Assembly: GCF_003112555.1 (NCBI RefSeq)
Contig: NZ_BEWB01000007.1
Coordinates: 62,001 to 126,000 of the forward strand
DNA from: Streptomyces coelicoflavus
GTDB taxonomy: Bacteria > Actinomycetota > Actinomycetes > Streptomycetales > Streptomycetaceae
DNA: 64,000 nt
Reading direction: 5' to 3'
Positions 25,557 through 33,202 of this stretch are shown in pieces. Position 1 is the stretch's first letter, and every line of letters starts with the position of its first letter. The notes under the pieces are model-generated. The model worked only from the letters and a program-made list of their open reading frames with translations, ran no database searches and was not told the origin of the DNA. The position numbers and the translations under genes were made by a program.

Positions 25557-26777
25557 ATGACGGACACCGACACGACGACGAACACCCACCCGGCAGCCCC
25601 CGTCGCCTTCCCGCAGGACCGGACCTGTCCCTACCAGCCGCCCGCCGCCTACGACCCGCTGCGTGCCGCCCGCCCGCTGGCCAGGGTCACGCTCTTCGAC
25701 GGCCGTCCGGCCTGGCTGGTGACGGGCCACGCCGCCGCCCGCCGGCTGCTGGCCGACCAGCGCCTGTCGACCGACCGCACCCGCGACGGCTTCCCCGCCA
25801 CCTCGGCGCGCCTGGCCGCCGTACGCGGGCGCAAGACCGCCCTGCTCGGCGTCGACGACCCCGAACACCGCACCCAGCGCAGGATGGTGCTGCCGGAGTT
25901 CACCCTGCGGCGTGCCGCAGCGCTCCGCCCGCACATCCGGCGGATCGTCGGCGAACGGCTCGACGCGATGGTCGCGCAGGGCCCGCCCGCCGACCTGGTG
26001 ACGGCCTTCGCGCTGCCCGTGCCCTCGATGGTGATCTGCGCGCTGCTCGGAGTCCCCTACGCCGACCACGACTTCTTCGAGGAGCAGTCCCGCCGGCTGC
26101 TGCGCGGCCCCCTGCCCGCCGACACCATGGACGCCCGCGACCGACTGGAGGAGTACCTGGGCGAGTTGGTCGACCGCAAGCGGACGGCCCCCGGCGACGG
26201 CCTCCTGGACGACCTGGTCCGGCGGCAACGGGACGAGGGCGGGATCGACCGGGAGCAGCTGGTCGCGTTCGCGGTGATCCTGCTGGTCGCGGGGCACGAG
26301 ACGACCGCCAACATGATCTCGCTGGGCACCTACACCCTCCTGACCAACCCCGGGGCGCTGGCCGAACTGCGCGCGGATCCCGCCCTGCTGCCCGGCGCCG
26401 TGGAGGAGCTGATGCGCGTCCTGTCGATCGCGGACGGGCTGCTGCGGATGGCCACCGAGGACATCGAGGTGGACGGGCAGACAGTCCGGGCCGGCGACGC
26501 GGTCGTCTTCTCGACCTCCGTCATCAACCGGGACGAGTCCGTCTACCCCGACCCGGACGCCCTCGACTGGCACCGCCCCGCCCGCCACCACGTCGCCTTC
26601 GGATTCGGCATCCACCAGTGCCTCGGCCAGAACCTGGCCCGCGCCGAACTGGAGATCGCCCTGCACACCCTCTTCGACCGGCTGCCCACGCTGCGCCTGG
26701 CCGCCCCGGCCGACGAGATCCCCTTCAAACCCGGCGACACGATCCAGGGGATGCTGGAACTCCCCGTGACCTGGTAG
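25557..26777 (+). CDS. CYP105-like cytochrome P450
   Basis: 406 residues from an ATG with GAGG 6 nt upstream. An earlier in-frame ATG at 25515 lacks a ribosome site. Features are AGHETT at 245-250 (I helix), EELMRVLS (K-helix ExxR) and heme ligand C355 in FGFGIHQCLGQNLAR. DRTCPYQPPAAYDPLR at the N terminus is typical of CYP105, a family of broad-specificity xenobiotic and macrolide or polyene hydroxylases. The ferredoxin gene follows after 11 bp, a usual CYP105 pairing. No ferredoxin reductase is encoded in the window. Substrate unknown. Confidence 0.93.
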   Translation: MTDTDTTTNTHPAAPVAFPQDRTCPYQPPAAYDPLRAARPLARVTLFDGRPAWLVTGHAAARRLLADQRLSTDRTRDGFPATSARLAAVRGRKTALLGVDDPEHRTQRRMVLPEFTLRRAAALRPHIRRIVGERLDAMVAQGPPADLVTAFALPVPSMVICALLGVPYADHDFFEEQSRRLLRGPLPADTMDARDRLEEYLGELVDRKRTAPGDGLLDDLVRRQRDEGGIDREQLVAFAVILLVAGHETTANMISLGTYTLLTNPGALAELRADPALLPGAVEELMRVLSIADGLLRMATEDIEVDGQTVRAGDAVVFSTSVINRDESVYPDPDALDWHRPARHHVAFGFGIHQCLGQNLARAELEIALHTLFDRLPTLRLAAPADEIPFKPGDTIQGMLELPVTW

Positions 26778-26788
26778 GAGGCCCGTAC

Positions 26789-26989
26789 ATGCGGATCGGC
26801 ATCGACAAGGACACCTGCATCGGCGCGGGCCAGTGCGCCCTGACCGCCCCCGACGTCTTCACCCAGGACGACGACGGCTACAGCACCCTGCGCCCCGGCC
26901 GGGAGGACGGCGGGGGAAGCGCCCTGGTGCGGGAGGCGGCCCGGGCGTGCCCCGTGGGCGCGATCACCGTGTCGGAGCGGGTGGGCTGA
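26789..26989 (+). CDS. [3Fe-4S] ferredoxin for the adjacent P450
   Basis: 66 residues with AGGAGG upstream. Only three cluster cysteines are present (C10, C16 and C54 in ACPVGAI), and the position of the usual second Cys is occupied by Ala or Gly. This marks a [3Fe-4S] ferredoxin of the P450-partner type (SoyB-like). It delivers electrons from a reductase encoded elsewhere. The 3' end overlaps the convergent TetR gene by 26 bp. Confidence 0.93.
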   Translation: MRIGIDKDTCIGAGQCALTAPDVFTQDDDGYSTLRPGREDGGGSALVREAARACPVGAITVSERVG

Positions 26990-27542
26990 CCCCGGCCGCG
27001 CCCAGCAGCACCCGTGCCGCGTCCCGTGCCTGACGCGCGGGCTCGGTACCGCCCGTCACGCCCGCCGTCACCATGGCGCCCTCCGCCAGCAGGAACAGCT
27101 GCCCGCCCAGCGCGGCGGGCAGTCCCGCGCCGGCCGCCAGAGTGTCGAGGAAGGCGCGGAACGCCGCCTTGTGCGCCCGCACCCGCTCCGCCACGGCGGG
27201 TGAGGCGGGGCCGAGTTCGCCGTAGGCGTTGATCCAGGCGCAGCCGCGGAAACCGGGCTCCGCGAACCACACGCCGAGCCAGTCGAACACGGCCAGGACG
27301 CGCGCTGCCGGTTCCTCGTACCGGTCGACGTACTCCGCCAGCCGCCCCCGCCAGCGCACGTCGCGCCGGTCCAGACAGGCCACGACGAGCCGCTCCTTGG
27401 CCGGGAAGAGCTGGTACAGGCGCTTGAGCGAGACGCCGGAGGCGCCGCGGACCTCGTCCATGCCCACCGCCCGCACACCCCGCGCGTAGAAGAGCTCCTC
27501 CGCCGCGTCCAGCGCCCGCTCCCGGGCGACATCGCTGTCCAT
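26964..27542 (-). CDS. TetR family regulator
   Basis: 192 residues. The DNA-binding domain (about 6-52) includes FYARGVRAVGMDEVRGASGVSLKRLYQLFPAKERLV. The C-terminal part, with FRGCAWINAYGEL, resembles TetR proteins that control small reductase or DUF1348-type genes. Two matching palindromes lie in the 96-bp gap to the divergent DUF1348 gene, so auto- and divergent repression is likely. Only the sequence-level arrangement is observed. Confidence 0.92.
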   Translation of the reverse strand: MDSDVARERALDAAEELFYARGVRAVGMDEVRGASGVSLKRLYQLFPAKERLVVACLDRRDVRWRGRLAEYVDRYEEPAARVLAVFDWLGVWFAEPGFRGCAWINAYGELGPASPAVAERVRAHKAAFRAFLDTLAAGAGLPAALGGQLFLLAEGAMVTAGVTGGTEPARQARDAARVLLGAAGVSPPAPTR

Positions 27543-27561
27543 GGAGACCTCTTCCTTGACC

Positions 27562-27616
27562 GGAGAACGTGCGTTCTCCTACGGTAGCAGTTCAGCGGAG
27601 AACGCTCGTTCTCCGC
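27562..27616. promoter_or_regulatory. Twin TetR operators and promoter
   Basis: Operator 1 (27562-27579) is GGAGAACG, TG, CGTTCTCC. Operator 2 (27595-27616) is GCGGAGAACG, CT, CGTTCTCCGC. Both share the core AGAACG-N2-CGTTCT, and their centres are 35 bp apart. On the plus strand TTGACC (27555-27560) and TACGGT (27580-27585) look like -35 and -10 with a 19-bp spacer filled by operator 1. This is a classic repression layout. Confidence 0.82.
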
Positions 27617-27638
27617 TGCCGCACCTGGAGGATCAGCC

Positions 27639-28076
27639 ATGACGACGACCGACCGGCCGCCCCTGCCGCCGTTCACCCGCGAGACCGCCGAACGCAAGGT
27701 GCGGGCCGCCGAGGACGCCTGGAACACCCGCGACCCGCACCAGGTCGCCCTCGCCTACTCCGAGGACTCGGTCTGGCGCAACCGCGACGCCTTCCTCACC
27801 GGCCGCGCCGCCATCGTCGAGTTCCTGACCGCCAAGTGGGAGCGCGAGCGGCAGTACGCGCTGCGCAAGGACCTGTGGGCCTTCGACGGCAACCGCATCG
27901 CCGTCCGCTTCCAGTACGAGTCCCAGGACGCGGACGGCCAGTGGTGGCGCTCCTACGGCAACGAGCTGTGGGAGTTCGACGAGCACGGCCTGATGACCCG
28001 GCGCGAGGCGAGCATCAACGACGTGCCCATCGAGGAGGAGGACCGGCGCATCCACGGCCCGAGGCCCGCCCAGTAG
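27639..28076 (+). CDS. DUF1348 (NTF2/SnoaL-like) protein
   Basis: 145 residues with a GGAGG site upstream. The family signature is clear: VRAAEDAWNTRDPHQVALAYSEDSVWRNRD, then FLTAKWERERQYALRKDLW and RFQYESQDADGQWWRSYGNELWEFDEHGLM. The fold is a cone-like alpha+beta barrel that often binds small hydrophobic ligands. No activity is known. It is probably the main target of the divergent TetR protein. Confidence 0.9.
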   Translation: MTTTDRPPLPPFTRETAERKVRAAEDAWNTRDPHQVALAYSEDSVWRNRDAFLTGRAAIVEFLTAKWERERQYALRKDLWAFDGNRIAVRFQYESQDADGQWWRSYGNELWEFDEHGLMTRREASINDVPIEEEDRRIHGPRPAQ

Positions 28077-28085
28077 GGTTCCGGG

Positions 28086-28634
28086 ATGAGCGACCGGCAT
28101 GGAAGCGGCAGGGCCGCACGACCCTTCCTCTACGTCGTCGTCTGCGCCGCGGGCGTGGCCGAGGACGTCGGCGAGCTGATCGACGCGGCGCGGGAACGTG
28201 GCTGGGAGACCGGGGTCATGGCGACACCGGTCGCCATGGGCGGCTTCTTCGACGTGGCCGACGTCGAGGCGCGCACCGGCCGCCCGGTCCGCTCGGCCTG
28301 GCGTACGCCCGGCGATCCGCGGCCCTTCCCGGCGCCCGACGCCGTCGTGGTCGCGCCCGCCACCTTCAACACGGTCAACAAGTGGGCCGCGGGCCTGGCC
28401 GACACCCTCGCCGTGGCCACCCTGTGCGAGGCGACCGGCCTCGGTGTCCCCGTCGCCGTCCTGCCGTGCGTGGCGGACGCACTGGCCGCCCACCCGGCGT
28501 ACGGGGAGAGCCTGGACAGGCTGCGCGGCATGGGCGTGCGCTTCGGCGACCCGTACACCGGCGAGGCGGGGGAGGGCGGCGGCCGCCCCGGGTTCGGCTG
28601 GGAGAGGGCCCTGGACCTGCTCGAACGGCCCTGA
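28086..28634 (+). CDS. Flavoprotein of the HFCD family
   Basis: 182 residues. A Rossmann-like flavin fold is suggested by FLYVVVCAAGVAEDVGELIDAA and the signature VVVAPATFNTVNKWAAGLADTLA, which corresponds to the PASANT/FMN-binding motif of HFCD (Dfp/EpiD-type) flavoproteins. Only 9 bp follow the DUF1348 stop, so the two are probably co-transcribed. Whether it decarboxylates a cysteine-containing substrate is unknown. Confidence 0.82.
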   Translation: MSDRHGSGRAARPFLYVVVCAAGVAEDVGELIDAARERGWETGVMATPVAMGGFFDVADVEARTGRPVRSAWRTPGDPRPFPAPDAVVVAPATFNTVNKWAAGLADTLAVATLCEATGLGVPVAVLPCVADALAAHPAYGESLDRLRGMGVRFGDPYTGEAGEGGGRPGFGWERALDLLERP

Positions 28635-28712
28635 CCCGGACGGGGTTCGAGCCCGCACGAAGACGTACGCTCGCCCTGGTAACGATCACCGGCGAAGACA
28701 GGAGCGGCAACG

Positions 28713-29681
28713 ATGCAGTACGTGAAGCTCGGTTCGACGGGCCTGGACGTCTCGCGGATCTGCCTGGGCTGCATGACCTACGGCGTTCCCGGCCGCGGCA
28801 CGCACGAGTGGACCCTCGACGAAGAGGCCTCGCGCCCGCTGATCCGGCAGGCGCTGGAGGCCGGCATCACCTTCTTCGACACGGCCAACGTCTACTCCGA
28901 CGGCACCAGCGAGGAGATCGTGGGCAAGGCCCTCGCCGACTTCGCCCGCCGCGACGACATCGTGCTCGCGACCAAGGTGAACGGCCGGATGCGGCCCGGT
29001 CCCAACGGCGCCGGACTGTCCCGCAAGGCGATCATGACCGAGATCGACCACAGCCTGCGACGCCTGGGCACCGACTACGTCGACCTCTACCAGATCCACC
29101 GCTTCGACCCGCACACCCCGGTCGAGGAGACGATGGAGGCCCTGCACGACCTGGTGAAGGCGGGCAAGGTCCGCTACATCGGGGCCAGTTCGATGTACGC
29201 CTGGCAGTTCTCCAAGATGCAGTACACCGCCGAGCGGCACGGCTGGACGAAGTTCGTGTCCATGCAGAACCACTACAACCTGGTCTACCGCGAGGAGGAG
29301 CGCGAGATGCTGCCGCTCTGCGCGGACCAGGGCGTCGGCGTGCTGCCCTGGAGTCCGCTGGCCCGTGGCCGCCTCACCCGCGACTGGGACACCGCCACCG
29401 GGCGCAGTGCCACCGACACCTTCGGCAGCACCCTCTACCAGGAGGGCGACCGCGCCGTGGTGGAGGCCGTTACCCGCATCGCCGGGGAGCGCGGCGTCCC
29501 GCGCGCCCAGGTGGCTCTGGCCTGGCTGCTGCACCAGGACACGGTGACCGCGCCCATCGTCGGAGCCTCCCGGCCGGGCCACCTCGAGGACGCCGTGGCG
29601 GCGGTCGAACTGACGCTCACCGAGAAGGAGACCGAGGAACTGGAGCGGCCCTACGCGCCGCACCCGATCGCCGGTCACTGA
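28713..29681 (+). CDS. Aldo/keto reductase
   Basis: 322 residues of TIM-barrel type. The catalytic tetrad is D56 and Y61 (FFDTANVYS), K88 (LATKVNG) and H129 (YQIHRFD). The C-terminal VTAPIVGASRPGHLEDAV contacts NADPH. The group is the YajO/Tas-like subfamily, acting on unidentified aldehydes or ketones. Confidence 0.93.
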   Translation: MQYVKLGSTGLDVSRICLGCMTYGVPGRGTHEWTLDEEASRPLIRQALEAGITFFDTANVYSDGTSEEIVGKALADFARRDDIVLATKVNGRMRPGPNGAGLSRKAIMTEIDHSLRRLGTDYVDLYQIHRFDPHTPVEETMEALHDLVKAGKVRYIGASSMYAWQFSKMQYTAERHGWTKFVSMQNHYNLVYREEEREMLPLCADQGVGVLPWSPLARGRLTRDWDTATGRSATDTFGSTLYQEGDRAVVEAVTRIAGERGVPRAQVALAWLLHQDTVTAPIVGASRPGHLEDAVAAVELTLTEKETEELERPYAPHPIAGH

Positions 29682-29700
29682 GCACGGGACCGGGACGGCC

Positions 29701-29714
29701 GGGCACCGGTGCCC
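29701..29714. terminator. Palindrome between convergent genes
   Basis: GGGCACCGGTGCCC is a perfect 14-bp palindrome 20 bp after the aldo/keto reductase stop and just before the end of the convergent DUF4232 gene. It is extended by CACGG/CCGTG. It is a likely bidirectional transcript end. Confidence 0.4.
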
Positions 29715-29728
29715 GTGGGACCGGCGTC

Positions 29729-30397
29729 TCAGGGACCGGTGCCCGCCTCCAGGGCGGTGACGTGCACCGACGATTCGTTCCCGCCGACCGGGACCTCACC
29801 GGCCGTCCACTTCACCTCGAGGGGCTCGCGCTCGTCCGGCGGGGTGACGAGCAGCGCCGCCGGAGTGGCCGTACGGGCGCCGCTGATCTGCGGGCTGGAG
29901 AAGGACAGGCCGGCCCACGCGCTCTCGCCCGGCGTCAGCGTGACCGTCAGGGGGGAGCCCGGCGCGCGCTCGGGGTCGGGGCCGAGCTGCTTGCCGGACG
30001 CGTCCACGAAGGCGGCGCCCGGATAGCCGTACACCGTGCAGGTGCGCTCCGAGGCGTTGGTCAGCACCACCGGGAAGTTGCGCTGACCGGCCCCCGGGTC
30101 CACGCGGCCGACGGCGGCCCGCAGTTCGGAGGTGTGGCAGCGGCCGTCGGTGCGCGCGGAGGCGGAGGCCGAGCCCGCGGTGTCACTGGGCGCGGCGCCG
30201 ACCGCCGGGGCGGTGTCGCCGGGCGTCGCGGTGCCACGGCCCGGGTCCGCGCTGCTGCTGTGGGGGGCGGCCCTGCTGGGCTCCGGTGTTCCGCTCGACG
30301 TGGCGCTCTCGCTGCCGCAGGCGGTCACCAGACCGAGCAGTGCGACCGCGCTCGCGAGCAGGGCCGTCCGGCGGACCGGCTGGGACGTGTCAGCCAT
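29729..30397 (-). CDS. DUF4232 lipoprotein
   Basis: 222 residues. A signal sequence ends in the lipobox LVTAC (Cys at about 27), followed by a Ser/Pro/Ala-rich linker (28-85). The DUF4232 domain (about 87-222) contains CHTSELRAAVG and NASERTCTVYGYPGAAFVD. Family members are surface lipoproteins of unknown function in actinobacteria. Confidence 0.88.
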   Translation of the reverse strand: MADTSQPVRRTALLASAVALLGLVTACGSESATSSGTPEPSRAAPHSSSADPGRGTATPGDTAPAVGAAPSDTAGSASASARTDGRCHTSELRAAVGRVDPGAGQRNFPVVLTNASERTCTVYGYPGAAFVDASGKQLGPDPERAPGSPLTVTLTPGESAWAGLSFSSPQISGARTATPAALLVTPPDEREPLEVKWTAGEVPVGGNESSVHVTALEAGTGP

Positions 30398-30549
30398 CGC
30401 GTCTCCACACTCCCGTCAGGTTCTCGCACCCGGTCCCTCGGAGGGCGGCACCGTGTGCTCCGTCCTGTCGAGTGTCCCGTCCCGCGCTCCGGGAAACGAG
30501 GGGGCACACGCGGGGACGGAGCGGGGCACCGGAGCGGGGCGGGCCCGGC

Positions 30550-32931
30550 TCACTCCGCGTCGTCGAGCAGTCCCAGTTCCGCCCAGATCGTCTTGCCCTC
30601 GGTCGTGTGCCGGCTGCCCCAGCGCTGGGTGAGCTGGGCCACGAGGAGCAGGCCGCGCCCGCCCTCGTCCCAGGTCCTGGCCCGGCGCAGGTGCGGAGCG
30701 GTGTGGCTGGTGTCGGAGACCTCGCAGATCAGCGTGGCCGTGTCGTGGATCAGCCGGAGCCGGATCGGCGGGGAGCCGTACCGGATGGCGTTGGTGACCA
30801 GCTCGCTGACGACCAGCTCGGCGGTGAACGTCGCCTCCAGCAGGTTCCAGTCGGAGAGCCGGTCGAGGACCTGCTTGCGCACCGGTGCGACCAGCGCCGG
30901 ATCGGCGGGGATGTCCCAGGTGGCGACCTGCCCGGCGGGCAGTCCCCGGGTCCGGGCCAGCAGCAGGGCCACGTCGTCGGCGGCGTCGCCCGAGGGCAGG
31001 AGGGTGTGCAGTACGCGGTCGCAGGCGGCGTCCAGGGAGTCGGCGGGGGCGGCCAGCGCCTCGCGCAGCAGTGCCTGGCCGGCGTCGGTGTCCCGGTCCC
31101 GGCTCTCCACCAGGCCGTCGGTGTAGAGCGCCAGCACGCTGCCCTCGCGCAGCTCCATCTCGGCCGACTCGAACGGCAGCCCGCCCACGCCCAGCGGTGG
31201 CCCGGAGGGCAGTGCGACCAGCTCGGGCGGCCCGTCCGGCGGGATCAGCACGGGCGCCGGGTGCCCGGCCCGGGCCATGGAGCAGTGCCGCGACACCGGG
31301 TCGTAGACCACGTACAGACACGTCGCGCCGACCTCGCCCGCCCGGTCGTCGCCGGATTCCTCGGACAGTCGCACTACCAGGTCGTCGAGGTGGGTGAGCA
31401 GCTCGTCGGGCGTCAGGTCGATGTCGGCGAGGGTGCGCACGGCGGTGCGCAGCCGGCCCATGGTGGCCGAGGCCGGGATGCCGTGCCCCACGACGTCCCC
31501 GGCGACCATGGCGACGCGCATCCCGGACAGCGGGATGACGTCGAACCAGTCGCCGCCGACGCCCGAGCGGGCCGCCGGAAGGTAGCGGGAGGCCGCCTGC
31601 ACCGCGGCCGTGGGCGGCAGCCACCGGGGCAGCAGGCTGCGCTGGAGGGTCAGGGTGGCCTCGCGCTCCCGCGAGTAGCGGCGGGCGTTGTCGATGCAGA
31701 CGGCGGCGCGGGCGCTGACCTCCTCGGCCAGCAGCACGTCGTCGTGCGTGAACGGGTCGGGACGCCGGAAGCGGGTGAAGACCGCGACGCCGAGGGTGGT
31801 GCCGCGGGCCTGGAGCGGCACCGACATCGTGGAGTGGATGCCGTACTCCTCCACCCGGCGCAGGCGGACGGGGTCCCACCGCAGCCAGCGTTCGAGGTCG
31901 CCGTAGGCCACCGAGGCCACGATCGCCTGCCCCGAGAGCAGGCACTCGGCCTGGGGCGAGCCGGCCGGGTAGACGTCCAGCCGCCCGGTCTCGGCCACCG
32001 TCTGCGGGCAGTCCTCCGTGACCGACCGGTGCGCCGTGCGGCGCAGGCCGACCGGCGGCTCGACCACGGTGGCCGGTTCACCGCCGTGCTCCCACGGGTC
32101 CAGCAGGTCGACGCTGACGAAGTCGGCGAGCGCGGGCACGCAGACGTCCGCCAGCTCCTGCGCCGTCCGGGTGACGTCGAGGGTGGTGCCGATGCGCACA
32201 CTGGCCTCGTTGACCAGTTGCAGCCGCTCCCGGGCGCGGTGCTGCTCCGTGAAGTCGTGGGCGCTCACACACACGCCGCACACCCGGCCGTCGGCGTCGG
32301 TGAGCGGTGCGATCCGCGCGTTCCACGCGTGGGCGCGGCTCTCGCCGACCGCCTTGAGGCGGGTCTGCATGTCGTGCCGGCGGCCGGTGGCGAGCACGCG
32401 CCGCATCCGCCGTTCCAGCTCCGCGTTCTGCGGCCGGTCGCCGAAGTCGGTGGCCCGCAGCCCGCGCACGCGGTCGGGCGGCAGCCCCATCAGGCGTGCC
32501 ATGGCGTCGTTGACCCCGCGCAGCAGGAGCCGGTCGTCGAAGATCATCATGGCGCAGGGCGACTGGGTGAGGGCGGCTCTGACCAGCGGGTCGTCCTCCG
32601 GCCGGGGACCGGATTCCAGCGGGGTGACGGCGAGCCACGTGGCGGGGGCGCCGTCCGAGGCCGGCCGGCGGTGCGCGAGCACCCACACCGACACGGTGTG
32701 CCCGTCGCGGTGCCGCAGCGCCAGGGTGCCGTTCCACCGGTCGTCGTCGCTCCCGGGAGGTGTGCCGTCGCGGTCGTCCGCGAGCAGGTCCGCGGCGGGC
32801 CGCCCGACGACCTCGGCGGCCGGGTGGCCGAGCAGCAGACGCGCGCCCTCGTTCCACTCCCGCAGGGTGCCGGAGCCGTCGACGACGGCGCGGGCCGTGG
32901 CGGCATCGTCGAACGGGTTGACCGGACTCAT
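30550..32931 (-). CDS. SpoIIE/RsbU-like PP2C phosphatase with PAS, GAF and HATPase domains
   Basis: 793 residues from an ATG at 32931 with GGAG 8 nt upstream. Longer readings lack support. Order: PAS at about 15-125 (GSGTLREWNEGARLLLGHPAAEVVG), PAS at 130-250, GAF at about 260-430, PP2C/SpoIIE at 450-660 (GGDWFDVIPL, VAGDVVGHG, ALYTDGLVE, DDVALLLAR), and an RsbW-like HATPase at about 670-790 (AELVVSELVTNAIRYG, DEGGRGLLLV). It probably dephosphorylates a STAS antagonist after sensing a signal through PAS/GAF. The terminal HATPase resembles an anti-sigma kinase, so both opposing activities may sit in one protein. Confidence 0.93.
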   Translation of the reverse strand: MSPVNPFDDAATARAVVDGSGTLREWNEGARLLLGHPAAEVVGRPAADLLADDRDGTPPGSDDDRWNGTLALRHRDGHTVSVWVLAHRRPASDGAPATWLAVTPLESGPRPEDDPLVRAALTQSPCAMMIFDDRLLLRGVNDAMARLMGLPPDRVRGLRATDFGDRPQNAELERRMRRVLATGRRHDMQTRLKAVGESRAHAWNARIAPLTDADGRVCGVCVSAHDFTEQHRARERLQLVNEASVRIGTTLDVTRTAQELADVCVPALADFVSVDLLDPWEHGGEPATVVEPPVGLRRTAHRSVTEDCPQTVAETGRLDVYPAGSPQAECLLSGQAIVASVAYGDLERWLRWDPVRLRRVEEYGIHSTMSVPLQARGTTLGVAVFTRFRRPDPFTHDDVLLAEEVSARAAVCIDNARRYSREREATLTLQRSLLPRWLPPTAAVQAASRYLPAARSGVGGDWFDVIPLSGMRVAMVAGDVVGHGIPASATMGRLRTAVRTLADIDLTPDELLTHLDDLVVRLSEESGDDRAGEVGATCLYVVYDPVSRHCSMARAGHPAPVLIPPDGPPELVALPSGPPLGVGGLPFESAEMELREGSVLALYTDGLVESRDRDTDAGQALLREALAAPADSLDAACDRVLHTLLPSGDAADDVALLLARTRGLPAGQVATWDIPADPALVAPVRKQVLDRLSDWNLLEATFTAELVVSELVTNAIRYGSPPIRLRLIHDTATLICEVSDTSHTAPHLRRARTWDEGGRGLLLVAQLTQRWGSRHTTEGKTIWAELGLLDDAE

Positions 32932-32991
32932 CGTCGCCACTCCATTGCGCACACCCACAGTGATCAGCGCGTCACCTGCTTCCCAGCCTAG

Positions 32992-33022
32992 TGGGTTCGC
33001 GTCCCGCGCGGACCCGAACCCA
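32992..33022. other. Strong hairpin in phosphatase / GH2 intergenic region
   Basis: TGGGTTCG (32992-32999) pairs with CGAACCCA (33015-33022), and inside GTCC pairs with GGAC around CGCGC. The 271-bp region (32932-33202) then becomes AT-rich towards the GH2 gene (33128-33175, with repeated TTGTT, TTGTG and GCTT tracts). The hairpin may be an operator or a leader structure. Confidence 0.4.
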
Positions 33023-33202
33023 CCGGGCCCACGGAGCCCGGCCGCCGCGCCCGTCACCGGACGGTCCGGGCGGCACACCGCAGAAAGTGCTTTCCGTGCC
33101 CTTGACGGGCGCGTATGGCCCGACGTCAGAATCTGTTTGTTCGCGATTGCTTGTGAGTGCTTCTGATTTTTTCGGATGGGGGAGAGATGAGGGAGACCAG
33201 CC

